Source: Molossus alvarezi (Eukaryota; Chordata; Mammalia; Chiroptera; Molossidae). From it: a stretch of DNA of 64,000 nt. Position numbers and translations under genes: made by a program. Position 1 is the stretch's first letter; each line of letters starts with the position of its first letter. Positions 22,391 through 33,752 of the stretch are shown here, one piece after another. The notes under the pieces are model-generated. The model ran no database searches and was not told the origin of the DNA. It saw only the letters and a list, made by a program, of their open reading frames with translations. Where the stretch lies: contig CM073886.1 in NCBI GenBank assembly GCA_037176705.1, forward strand, positions 125,456,001-125,520,000. Reading direction: 5' to 3'.

Positions 22391-22894
22391 GCAGTATTAC
22401 CTGCTTCCTTTGTCAATGTAGAGGAAGGGCTTTGTGAGTCCCAGGTGACAGTTTTGCTTATCAACTAAGCCATCTGAAAGTAAAATAGGAGGCAAGCTCA
22501 GGGTCGTCAGAGATGGCTGGGATGCCAACTCGTTTTCTTGAGATATAAAAAAGAAAATGGAGAAATAATTTGCTGAAAATGGAGCAATACATACGGCGGC
22601 TATTCTGATGATGGCCACTGTTACAAACCTGTATTTGTGTGTATTATGGAACATATTAAGGCACTATGCCCCGCCTCAAGTTATTGGACATACATTAAAA
22701 TAGAGGAGACAGTGAATTACAGGATACAAGCCGAAGAGCAAGGTGACCTGAACGGAAGAGGGGGATCCTGGTGGAGCTATGTTGGAGCACAGTTTAGGGA
22801 AGCTTTTCAAGAATTACTGTGTTGCATTCATTTTCAGAATTTTAGAAACTTAATTTCAAAGGCATGTCCAGAAAGAAGAAATGAATGACCTATT

Positions 22895-23050
22895 GAGTTA
22901 TTATCTGTGGCTAGAGTATAGCCTCTTCCCACCTTAAATTCCAACTCTTTGAAGCCAGAAACTGTGCTTGATTTATCCATGTGCTTCTCACTGAGTGTAG
23001 TTTTACCAAGTAGATACTCTATACATATGTGGCCAATAAATGAGTAAATG
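22895..23050 (+). repeat. Probable L2 3' end
   Basis: It follows the L2 terminal order: 'CCAACTCTTTGAAGCCAG', 'AAACTGTGCTTGATTTATCC', 'CTCACTGAGTGTAG', 'AAGTAGATACTCTATACAT', 'CAATAAATGAGTAAATGAG'. It ends in the short target-like ATGAGT repeats typical of L2. Confidence 0.5.
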
Positions 23051-24956
23051 AGTACATGTATAAACAAGTCAACCAACCCATTAAACAATCTGTGGTTTAA
23101 TTTCTGTACTTTCGACAATGAGCATTTCCATTTGAGCGCTGGTGAAAATAGAGAAAAGGCGTTAACAGCCCATTCTGAATACTGCTTCGTAACAGCATCG
23201 CATGAAACGCAAGGTGCAATTTCTGTCAGCTGTGCTAGATTAAGATGCTAATGAAGAAAAATTCAATGAGCCTTGAAATGGTTTTTTTTTTTTAGCTCCT
23301 CAACCTTCGCTTTCAAAAGGGCAACCCAACAGCTGTGTGTCTGGAACAAAAGACAAATTAAAAATAAGAGATTAATTAAGCATTAAATTGATATATTTTT
23401 TAAAACACAAATTTCAGTACTAGACGTTGTGAAATCAATCATGTCCAATGTGCTATATTGGGAGGTTTTGATTTAATTGATTAATTACTTAAACGCCAAC
23501 TCGGTCTGAACAATCAGAATATCAAACAAGGAACGCAGACTTTTACATAGGAAACAAGTTTCGGAAGAATTATCCATTAAGTATTATGATTGTTGCAAAG
23601 AAGAAAATAACACAGTCTGCACAGCTTTGTTATCAGGAGCCTTACTTCTGACATTTCGAAAGCAAGGAAAGCAAATGTCTCAAAAAGTTGAAAAGCCAAT
23701 TCATTATGATAGCTGACATTTGGGAGCTGATATTATCGTCTGCAATTTAAAATTCAGAGTTTATATAATGTGCAGTCATATAACACAGCCCAGCAAACAA
23801 AGGATCTTGCTGAGACCTCTGTGCTTACCTGGGAAGACAACATGGATTCACAAAAAGCCGATGTTTTTGAATTTGCAGCAAACAAAATTGCACGTACAAG
23901 AGACTGATTTTATACAGGGGGAGTTAAAAATCTACTATCTGACCTTTACTATCACAGTTAGGACGTTTTCCTTGAACATGTATCATGTGCTGTTTGTTGA
24001 CCAGTTGCTTGCTTTCTTTCTAATCAAAATGTGAAAGCACATGAAAATACGTTCAACGTTACTCTGGGGACTCTGCTCAGCATATCAATAATAGTCGTGA
24101 TGCTATTGTGTGTTTATGCTTAAGATTTTCTAGTCCAGAGACTCCTCTCTGGTAACATCAAGAGGTATTTTCAGCAACATCCGCGTCAGAATACATCTAA
24201 TTGGAGAAATTCTTCGGCAACCACAGCCTCCAAAGTCATAGAAGGTGCCAGCGAGAGTCCTGGGCCCAAATAATTTCCTTGGACCTGAACCTAGTCATGC
24301 ACGTTCTTTTCCATGAAAGGAATCATCATTCAGAGGGAGAGAAGGACACCGACCATTTTACACTCACCCCTTCCCTTGTCTCACACTGAAAATCTTGCTG
24401 CTCTCCTAACAATTGGTTTGCTCCGTGTACTGGGCTCAACTTCCTTGCAGATGATCAGCAAAGCAAAACATTCCCTTTGTTTCTTCCTTACAAACACTTC
24501 AAGAAAAAGCACCCAGTGACTTGTACAATTGACAAGTGCAACCATCGCTCCAGGGCAGGTTGAGAAAAACTCATATTCTCTCTGACATAACCCAGAAGTG
24601 CCTGTTCATCTACCTTGTGGCTGAGGCACACGCTTTGTTGCTGCTCTGTGATTTAATTCAGAGGAGAGATAGCTGCTGCACTTTCAGTTGATATATAAAA
24701 ATAGCTGGTTGCACTAGACACCGTCTGACGTCAATGGAATCATTAAAAAAGCAGTGACCGGCCTGCAGAACGTCTCCGGGGCAGTGATTGAAGCTCAGTG
24801 TGCAGATTAAAGCTATATCAGTTTTCCTTTTGACAGACAGCCATCTTTTCCTATTGCAAGATACTTTTCATCAATCATTTAGCTAATATGTGACCAAAGC
24901 TCAAGTTGCACCCCCCCCCCCCCAATAAATCATAGCACATAATCCTGTAGAAAAGG
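23051..24956. other. Repeat-poor AT-rich block, possible regulatory DNA
   Basis: Nearly 2 kb without any recognisable transposon. It contains clusters of homeodomain-like TTAATTA/TTAATTGATTAATTA words (about 23369-23500), a perfect palindromic CRE TGACGTCA at 24726-24733, and an AT-rich motif close to a MEF2 site (ATATAAAAATAGC) just upstream at about 24692-24704. A C-run lies at 24911-24923. No open frame here looks coding. That it is conserved or active is inference. Confidence 0.35.
24726..24733. promoter_or_regulatory. Palindromic CRE-like site TGACGTCA
   Basis: A perfect 8-bp cAMP-response-element core. No promoter or exon is seen next to it, so binding in vivo is unproven. Confidence 0.3.
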
Positions 24957-25934
24957 TCAGCCTGTGGACATGGTGGGAATGAACATAAAGCACTTCTGGA
25001 AATTTCTCAGTAGACACAAATAAATGCAAGCCCACAAACTAGCTCCTATTGTTTTTGTTTCCAACCACAGAGAGAAACTTCTAGAAGGGACCAATGCAGA
25101 AAACAACGGGGCAGTAAGCAATATGGTGCTGAGGCTCACTTACACATTCTTTCCAGGAGATGGAGCTCTTACCCAGAACAGAATGTGATTACCAAAATGC
25201 CAGCCGGGGTCCGGCTCCCGAGTCTGCCAAATCTGCTCTCCTGTACAGGGCCCTGTCCCCCATCTAGGGTCCCTTCCTTGTTCCTCGCCATCAGGCTCAA
25301 GTCTATCCGTCCTGCAAGTGACCCTGTGATCTTGCCCACCCACACGGGCCTCTAATCATCTTCCCCTTCTTGATTACACTAGCCAGCCCATGGACACAGC
25401 CCTGGTTCAGACCTCCAGCTAAGTCTTTCTTTCACAGAAGAATGCTCTCCTGACCCCTGTTCACTATCTCTTCACTCAGTCGTTCCCCGCTCCCCTGGGC
25501 GATCCTTAAAATATCAATCTGATTATGTTAGCAACTCGCTTAGTAACACCGCTGTCTCCCTGTGTGAGAGCCCCCCAAGCTTCATATCTTTTCATCAGGC
25601 CAACTCATCCATGCTCTAGCCTGCGGCTGATTAAACCAATCCTTGGTCCTCCCAGGCTTGGGACCCTGACTTGACTCTGCCCTTGGTTTTGTTACCCACC
25701 CTTTACGGCTACCATTTGCTGTGTGATACTCTTGATTTCACCTGCTCTGCTCACTTCACGCTGGACATATTGGGCTTTCTTAATGGCAAACAGTTGTATT
25801 CTCCTTTGAACATTATTACTTGGAATAGTCCTATGGCTACTTGGGTAACCGTTTTGCTCAACAGATATCCAGCCTAAGTCTCATGCTGGAACATGACTCA
25901 TCTTCTTCCTGGGAACACATCAGACCCCCCTCGT
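24957..25934. other. Mostly unique DNA, possible L2 traces
   Basis: Segments near 25495-25560 ('AATCTGATTATGTTAGCAAC') recall the L2 body, but the match is too weak to delimit. No exon was recognised. Confidence 0.35.
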
Positions 25935-26385
25935 TACTTGCAGGATAAAACCCACGGCACAATACACAAAACCCCAACCCGCCTTGTAAACTCTTCTACA
26001 GTGTCTCACTACACACCTTAGCATCAGCCACTGAGCCCACCACGGTCATTTATCCTTCCGTTCTTTTGCCATGCCTTATGCTTGCAAAGCGCTTTCTCCA
26101 TTTTCAGTTTGGCATATTCATCCTTTACTATCTAATTCAAATATCATCATCCCGTCAATTTAACTGATCTTACCTACGTGTTCCCATGGAAGTGCATATT
26201 TATTTCTAGTACTTAGGCTTTGTAACTGTTGGATGTTCATCTGCTTTTCCCCCTAAAACTTGATTTTCCACAATGAAAGAAACTACTATTTTATTTATCT
26301 TCGTATCCTCAGATATAAATACTGCACAGAGTCAGTGAAATGATGGTTTCTCAGCCAGTGTTTGCTGAATGAACAAATAACCTAC
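25935..26385 (+). repeat. L2 LINE 3' region, diverged
   Basis: Order of phrases: 'TTGCAGGATAAAACCC', 'CACCACGGTCATTTATCC', 'GCCATGCCTTATGCTTG', 'TACTATCTAATTCAAATATC', 'CAATGAAAGAAACTAC', 'GTATCCTCAGATATAAATAC', 'CAGTGTTTGCTGAATGAAC'. This matches the L2 3' layout including the final TTGAATGAA-like end. Confidence 0.55.
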
Positions 26386-27049
26386 ACTATATATTTGAAT
26401 ATATCTTAATTTTTTTTACTTGTACTGTCTAATATTTATTTTCATCTGAGACTCATTACCTTTGATTAATCATAAGCACATTGTATAGCAAATGTTTTTA
26501 TATTACCCTATGTACCACTTAGGTCAGGGTTGAGAATTTATACTTGAACTATGCTCTGTTTCTTAATATTAGCCTCTGGTTTCTATTTAATCTATATTGT
26601 GAAATTTTCATCTATGAATATATCCTTCCATACTTGAAATTTTAACCTTTACCATTTCTTAGGGCAATAAAGTTCTAGGCAGTGTTGTTCCACATCTCTG
26701 TTTCCACTTGTCATGGCTCACATCCTATCCCCATAAAACAGAAACAAGAAAGCCACTTAGATGGTGAAGGATTAAGGTTGGTAAGGTCAGTTAAATTGAG
26801 GGCCCATGTGGGATATTCACTATCCGTGTCACCTTCGGTCATGTCTGTGTCTAGCTCTCCTCCTGCAGTACAACCTTAATAATTCAGAGGGTCCTGTTTC
26901 AGTTCAGACCCTTTTCTTGAATAGGTCTGGAGAAATTCACCTGGTTCTTAAATATGTGTCTCCAGCCAGTTCACCCAGCATCTTAATTAAGAGCTCCTCC
27001 CATTACACAAGTATCTAAAATTCATTATGTCCAAAGTTTGAACCAGTGA
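26386..27049. other. AT-rich unique DNA, nothing recognised
   Basis: No element or exon that I can support between the two L2 relics. Confidence 0.4.
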
Positions 27050-27905
27050 TCCACCTTCCAAATGTGTGCATCAGAGACTCTCTTCTATTTTCATAATTAG
27101 CACAACAGTTTGTTGATTTTTCTCAAGTTAAAAACGGGAATAATATTGGACCCTCTTTCTTCTTGACCCTGCCCACTCCCCATATTGAATCAGACACTAA
27201 ATCCTGTGTTTTCAAACTCACTCACTTATTTCCATCTCCACTGATTTTATTCTGATCCAACTACCATCATTTCCTGAATTCTTGCAAAATATTTTTATTT
27301 GGTCCTTCCAATTTATTTTCCACATAATATCCAGGGAAGGTTCTTACCAAACAAATATGATTACTTCCCTCTCTTGCTTAAAATCTTTTAACAGAATCAG
27401 ATTGACTTTAAAATATAGTCCAGAATGCTTCTCACAGTCCACAAGACCTTGTACAACTTCCTTAGCCCCTTCTCAAGCCCCTCCCTGCTCAACCGTATGA
27501 TTTTCACTGGAATTCTCTCTGATACCTGAGCATTCCACACTTCCACTTAATTCTGCTCCCAATGTTCTCCCTGAACCTTTCTTCTTCCACTAGAAGCACC
27601 TACTTATCCTTTTGAACCTAATTAAAGCATCCCTTCTTCTAGGAGCCGGCTCTGACCTCCAGATTAAGTCAGGTGAATCTGTTGTATGTCCACTCACAAC
27701 TCATGACTTTTGATTTGTATATCATATCACATTTGTGAGGATGTAACTAGCTGTCTAATAACTGGCTTTAGCCTCCCCTGCCATAATGTGATATTTTCCC
27801 AGGAGGACAGTATGTATATATCTCGTTCAACTCTCTGTCTATAGAATATAGGAGAATACCTGAAAAATAGGGGTTTTCAGTTAAAATATTAATTCAATCA
27901 ATGAA
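27050..27905 (+). repeat. L2 LINE 3' region, longest copy in the window
   Basis: The segment follows the L2 body and 3' end: 'CAACTACCATCATTTCCTG', 'AATATGATTACTTCCCTC', 'TGCTTAAAATCTTTTAACAG', 'TATAGTCCAGAATGCTTC', 'CCTCCCTGCTCAACC', 'GTTCTCCCTGAACCTTTC', and an end with TTAATTCAATCAATGAATGA. The several open frames inside are chance. Confidence 0.65.
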
Positions 27906-28500
27906 TGATGTCTCTTCTTTATGAGAATTCAGCTATTTATTGAGTTTCTGACTTTTTCATTAGAATTGGGTATAAATCTTCATGGCTACACTGATGAAAC
28001 CACATGAAACATCGGACTACACATTATTCTTTTTGGAAAAATTGACTTCCTTTTAACTGCCTTGGTAAGACGTTCCTCACACCACAAACAGCACAGACAG
28101 GAAGGCAGCAGGCTCTATCCAGGGCTTTTCAAGACAAGATGAGGTTCTGTGATTTTGAAGCTGTGTTAGTTAATTGCCTAAATTGGCACATCCCTGGAGA
28201 GTCAGACCTTGTCCTTTTGTTTAAGTGCTTCGGTAAATATGTGTTCATATCTTGTTGGGCAGATCCAGGTTGCAGCTAGTCCCTGAGAGCCACCTCTCAG
28301 CAGCTGTCAGTGGAAAAATGCAGAGCAATCCAATCCAATCAATAACAATGGCTAAGAGCAATCGCAGAAAGAGGTGGCATATCAGACTTCACATTGTCTG
28401 GCTTGTTTCAGGCAGCTTGGAATGTGTTTTTGGTTTAAATACACTTACTGTAAACCACGTTGTTATTGGTAAGTATTTCAGTACTCTTGGGAATAGATTA

Positions 28501-28557
<57 letters not shown>

Positions 28558-29239
28558 CGTATACCTTCTATTTTAGTGCAAACAATATAAGCAATATAGG
28601 CAATTCTGGGTTGAAATCCTGCTTACAAATTTTGCAATGCTTTGACATTCTTATTGTTTGAGAGGTCCTATTTGTTCTACTTCACAACTGTTCTGGTTGG
28701 AATAAATAACATGCATAAAACGCTGGGAAGGTATAATAGAAGTTGGATAAAAGTTATTTTTCTCTTCCCATGCACCATCCCTTGATTCTTTCTTTCTTTT
28801 TTCTTACCCCAACCCCTTTGCCTTGGTCTTCCTGGTCTGTGAGGCTCTTGGTGACTTTCTTTAATGTCCAAGACACTGGCTGGCTGGAATATTGGCTTCA
28901 AGATTCTCCAGAATCCTGTGAGTTGGGGAAACTTAAGCCTTTCTTAAGCACATTGGTAACTAGTGAAAAGTTCTACTTCTCTGTTTTTCTGTTAAAGTGT
29001 CTGTTTACATTGACTGAAGAGTTTAGAATCTTTCTTCAGTATGTGCTATGTCCATAGCTAATCAATTTCTAGTTGGAGAATTTTAGCTTAGACTAGCTGA
29101 GCTCATCTAGAATCTAATTGGGTTGGTATAGTGGTATAATTGTGATGGGGAGGAAGGTAAATGGAAGAGGAAAAGATGGGCAATTATAATGTAATCTAGT
29201 GAAAAATCATGAGACCTGTAGGAAGAGAACATAAGGTAA
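27906..29239. other. Unique DNA with a (CT)n tract
   Basis: The microsatellite at 28505-28550 is the only clear element. The 112-codon frame at 28252-28590 runs into that tract and is chance. Confidence 0.4.
28505..28550 (+). repeat. (TC)n microsatellite
   Basis: An uninterrupted TC run of about 23 units followed by poly(T). Confidence 0.97.
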
Positions 29240-29715
29240 AAATCACCCTTTGTTCATCAGCCATGTAAACTTAAATAGGTCATTTAAAATCTCTGAACCC
29301 CACTTTTTTATTTTTATTTTTTATTTTATCCTTACCAGAGGACATTTTTCCATTTTTTGCTCAGATAGAGTGGGAGGGAGGCAGGGAGGGAGGGGGAGAC
29401 AGAGAGAGAGGGAGAGAGAGAGAGAGAAACATCGACGTGAAAGGGACACATCGAGTGGCTGCCACCCGCACAACCCAGGGCCGGGGACAAACTGCAACTG
29501 AGGTACGTGCCCTTAGCGGGAACTGAACCCAGGTCTCTCTGGACCACAGGCCGATGCTCTAACCCCCGAGCCAAACCGGTCAGGGCTGAACCCCACTTTC
29601 TTTATTTAGAAAATCAAACACTTTTCTGGTAGGGTTTGGTGAGTATTAAATGAGACAATGCATGTGTAAAGTTTATTTTAACAGGGGAAGCATTGTAAAT
29701 GTTGTAAGTGTGGTT
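29240..29715 (+). repeat. MIR relic split by a SINE
   Basis: Left part to 29306: 'GCCATGTAAACTTAAATAGG', 'TCATTTAAAATCTCTGAACC'. Right part from 29586: 'CCCCACTTTCTTTATTTAG', 'GAGTATTAAATGAGACAATG', 'CATGTGTAAAGTTTATT', 'GGAAGCATTGTAAATGTTG'. Joined, they give the MIR core and 3' region in order. The gap is exactly a Ves SINE with a 14-bp duplication. Confidence 0.65.
29307..29585 (-). mobile_element. Ves SINE, minus strand, inside a MIR
   Basis: Inverted T-rich tail and 'TATCCTTACCAGAGGACAT', an expanded GA/GGGA-rich middle (29370-29428), 'AAACATCGACGTGAAAGGG', body 'GGGACAAACTGCAACTGAGG', and inverted head ending 'GAGCCAAACCGGTCAGGG'. CTGAACCCCACTTT flanks it at 29293-29306 and 29586-29599 without a mismatch. 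Confidence 0.94.
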
Positions 29716-31574
29716 CCCAATAGAAGGCTTTCTTTGACGCCTCTGGGAAGGAATGCAGTGAAGGCTAGCCGATGGAGGCAGAGGGAGAGGAGGGGATTAG
29801 TATTTGTTCAAGTCTTAGAATTTCTTGGGGCATGTTAATTCTAACTCATACTTTTCTGGTAGATGCCCTGGAGGGAAGGAAGACAACTTTGGACTCCTGC
29901 ATCATCAAGACATCCAGACGCCTCCAGTTGCCTACAGAGCACACTGGCTCCACTTGTTCTCAGGCAGGGATTCTAAGCAAGAAGAGAAGCTCTACCCGAC
30001 TCCTCGCGCACGGAACTGATCTGGGCCAGGGTTTGGACACGAAGGAGGATGAAGTGTTGCTAGAAAGATTTTAAATGATAAAAACAAAGCCGACTCTTAG
30101 CTCCCTCCCAAGTGGCCATGGAAAATAGAGGAAATGACCGGTCAGAGTGGTTCACCCCACCAGGTTCTGCTCACTATGATACTCCTCCCTGAATTCTTTC
30201 TCATCTCTGGAATTCAGAACTGAAGTCGACGCGATGAAGGACAACCTGATGAGTAAATATAGGCCATGGCACCAACTGAGCATGATTTCAGAGGTGCTGG
30301 GAGACTCTGTGCAGGACATCTGTATTTGTGCCCGCGCAGTGGCTCTTCCCGCACCTTCTAGCAGCAGATCTCCGATTTTCCTAGTGAATCATCATTTCCC
30401 CATTCACAGGCCATTCTCCTGGGTGTAGTGCTTGCTTGGGAAATTGAGTTCAGGCCCAACTCAGACTAGAGAAACTCACATCTTTTTTCTTGGTTAGAAC
30501 TACTGGGGAAAGAAGTACTCTTTAGTCCTTTTGACTCAGTGTGGGAAAATCCTACTTAAGTATAATCAACACGGAAGAAAGTAAAATGAAGACATGGAGG
30601 AAATCAAGCCCTGGTGATATAATGCGAGATTCCCAGATCCTGTCACCCCCAAAGCGACTTCTTTCTCGGATTCAATTAGCTTGAAAAGTATGCAAACACC
30701 CCCCGCCCCATTTTTTGGCTTAAATTAATTTGAGTTGGATTTCTATCACTTACAAACGGAGAAGGTAAAAATGAACTTGGGCTGGGAAAGTGACATCTGC
30801 CTGGCCACGCATCAGGTTGGAATAGCAAGCACAAATAAGGTCAGCTCTGCAAGGGAATGGGAAACTCTCTCCCAAGGACACACTGCAGCTCTAAGGTGTC
30901 CTAGTAACCCCCATCTTGAGTGACCACGGCTCCTTGACATGATATCAGTAAGAATGAAACACCCCACTCTACACGCCGGATCTGAGTCACTTGGAAAGCA
31001 GGCTCAATTCACAACCCGGGAGCAGAGCTTCAGATAAGGGGTTTCTGCATGCAACATTCCACAGCTCTCTTAACTTTGCAGGCCAAAGGAAACAGGATAT
31101 TGGGTCTGCTTTGCAGTCCAGACCCTTGACACAGCCCTAGTTTGCTTTGAGTCTGTCAAAATAGCGTTGTGCTTAAATTTCATCTAGACGTCACCCTTTC
31201 GCGGAACCCTGGAATGGCTCTGTTTTCCTTTGTTTGGAGGGGGTGAGCCATGTTTTATCTTCCACGTGACCTCTCTCACAGCGATGGGCAAATACATCTG
31301 ATTTTGTCAGACCACAAGTAGGTATTGGTCGTTTCAGGTCAACTAGGTTTGGGAAACAAAAGTATTTTAATTATTATAGCCTTCTTTCCTAGAATAATTC
31401 CACCACTCAAGTTGGCTTTCTAAGGAAAGATCTGCTCATTTATTCTTCCCCCCAAAATATCTCATGGAAAAGCCAATGCTTTGAAGCAGCCGCTTTAGGG
31501 TTGGGCTGCATGGCCTCGCTCCCCGAGTGGATGCCTGCGGCAGTAACAGCAGCATCGTGTGGGAGCTTGTCTGA
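29716..31574. other. Unique DNA, nothing recognised
   Basis: Overlapping plus-strand frames at 29772-30074 show no domain. No repeat signature was found over 1.8 kb. Confidence 0.4.
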
Positions 31575-31680
31575 AGGGCACAGTCTGGGGCCCCATCCCT
31601 CACTTGCAGAATCAGCATCTGCATTTGATTAAGATTCTGATAGTTGTGTGCAGAATAAGTCCGCAAAGTGCAGCTCTTGG
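31575..31680. repeat. Possible hAT (MER5-like) fragment
   Basis: The phrases 'GTCTGGGGCCCCATCCCTC', 'GCAGAATCAGCATCTGCATT' and 'GATTAAGATTCTGATAG' recall MER5-type elements. The fragment is short and diverged. Confidence 0.35.
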
Positions 31681-33160
31681 AAGTTCTAGGTGTTTCCATA
31701 GGGCTCCCCCAGAAAACATGAAGATAAGGAAGGGGGGACACAAAGCTATTGGTCTTTCCCTTTTGAAAGCCGTCCTCCAATATTGCTTTGTGAGTTTTAC
31801 TGTTCTGAAAATGCTTCTTTAAAAAAAGAAATATTTGAAAACTATCTTAAGCCTTATGAATACTTCATTGTGAATGAGCTCATTCTATTGTTTGTGAGGA
31901 AAGAGATTTTGTTTGGGGTGGATAGGGGAAGGGAGGGAGACTCCTCCTCAGGAGAAGCTGGGAACTTGAACATGAAGTCCCTTCACCAGGTTTGTCATTT
32001 GTCCATGTTTGGAGATGGCTGTTGTCATGAGATGCTATTTCTTACAGGGCCACATGCATTTGAGGTCCTAGAATGAGCCCGGATAACAAAATTGGAGGGT
32101 GGTCCATCAGAGGACTATTTGTACAAGAACGAAGACACCTCTTAGGATAATTTCTTGAGAGAAGGAAAAACCGAAGACAGTTTGACCAGAAATGAAGCCT
32201 TGGTCCTCAGAGGGGGTAGTGACTTTGAGAACGGCATGGTGGCTGTCACCTGAATTACTTTCTGTCTCAAGCTCATAGATAGGAGAGGGACGGAGATAGG
32301 AAGGAGTGGAGCTGTACCTAAAAGTTGACCACACTTTTTGCCCTTGATCTTGGGTATACTGGGCCATAGCCCTTTTATTAGAATGTCACATAAAGGGAGG
32401 AGAAGCATTTCCTCACCTACCTGTACTTGCCTGCCGACCACTTACCTCTTGCGCACGTGAGGACTTGGCCTTTGCAGTGATGCTGAGCTGGGGTTGAGCA
32501 GTGCCCACTGGGCTGATGGCCGTGTCTGGTGGAGAAGGGGCACCCAGCCTGGAGACTGCCAAGGGCATCGGAATGAGACAGTAACAGTAGCCAGTGGGCG
32601 GAGGCATGGAGTTTTTAAGTTAAGCATACAGGAGACATCTTCTGGTGACTCAGGGAAAGGTGAGGAAGAGGACACCCTGCTAACAAGGTGTGAGCAAAGG
32701 CCTTCGGTGCAAGCAGGAGTCTGTGGTATTCTAGTTAGTGTATTCATGCAGCCCCACTGGTATCTACAAGGCGATGAGTAACGGAAAATTCAACAAGAGA
32801 TTGTGTTGAAGCTCAAAAGGTAGCACCCTCCCGCACCCCTCCGTAGCTCCTTTGAAATAGGTCCGCCAGAAGCCAAAGCCCCTGGGTCATGTTCTTTGCA
32901 GACTTTGTATTGATTTGTCAGCTAAGAGACGGGGTCTTTCTGCTCTTGGGCAGAACACCGTGTACTTCCTCTCAGTTCACTCAATGCTGTCCGTATTTCT
33001 CCAGGGACACAGGAGCTGGAGGACACGGACTTGCACTTTTCTGAACCTTCATAACCACCTAACAGTGCTCAGCATATTGATGGCTCCTTATCAAGCTCTT
33101 GTCTACCATTTGATTGGGTCACAGGCTGTAACAATTTCATTTCATTGTGTCCGAACATGT
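31681..33160. other. Unique DNA, nothing recognised
   Basis: Frames of about 100 codons occur on both strands (32142-32781), but they overlap one another and lack domains or splice context. Confidence 0.4.
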
Positions 33161-33403
33161 TTTTTTTTTTTTTTAATACTCATCCAAGGATATTTTTTTC
33201 TATTTATCATCAGATAGAGTGGGAGGGAGGGAGAGAGAGAAACATCGATGTGAGAGAGACACATAGACTGGCTGCCTCCTGCATGACCCAACCAGGGCGG
33301 GAAATGAACTGCAACCGAGGTATGTGCCCTGAACTGGAATCGAACCCTCAGCTCATTGGTCCACGGGCCAATGCTCTAAGGGTTGAGTCAAACTGGTCAA
33401 GGC
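33161..33403 (-). mobile_element. Ves SINE, minus strand
   Basis: A poly(T) run at 33160-33175, inverted tail 'ACTCATCCAAGGATATTTTT', GA middle with AAACATCGATGTGAGAGAG, body 'GAACTGCAACCGAGGTATG', and inverted head 'TGAGTCAAACTGGTCAAGG'. The flanks CCGAACATGTTTT and CCCAAATATGTTTT hint at a mutated duplication, so it is older than its neighbours. Confidence 0.88.
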
Positions 33404-33500
33404 CCAAATATGTTTTAATAACTGCCATGTCCTGGGAATACAGAAGTGACTAAGTTGTGCCTCCTATCTTCAAAGCTTAAAAGATGAATACGAGTATGCC

Positions 33501-33752
33501 TCTTGCCATTTTGGCTTAGCAGGTAGAACGTCAGCCCGTGGATCAGAGAGTCCTGGGTTCGGTTCCCACTAAAAGCATGTACCTCAATTGCAGTTCATCC
33601 CTGGCCTTGGTTGAGGTCATGTGGGTGGCAATCAGTCGATATGTCTCTTTCACATCGATGTTTCTCTCTTTCTCTTCCTCCCTGTCTCCCTTCTGCTCTA
33701 TCTGAAGATAAATGCAAAATTGTCCTTGGGTGAGGATAAAAAAAAAAAAAAA
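33501..33752 (+). mobile_element. Ves SINE, plus strand
   Basis: Head 'CTTGCCATTTTGGCTTAGCA', box B 'GGGTTCGGTTCCC', body 'ATTGCAGTTCATCCCTGG', pyrimidine-rich middle, 'CTATCTGAAGATAAATGC', and 'GGGTGAGGAT' plus poly(A) at 33739-33752. It is moderately diverged and faces the previous SINE only 100 bp away. Confidence 0.88.
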
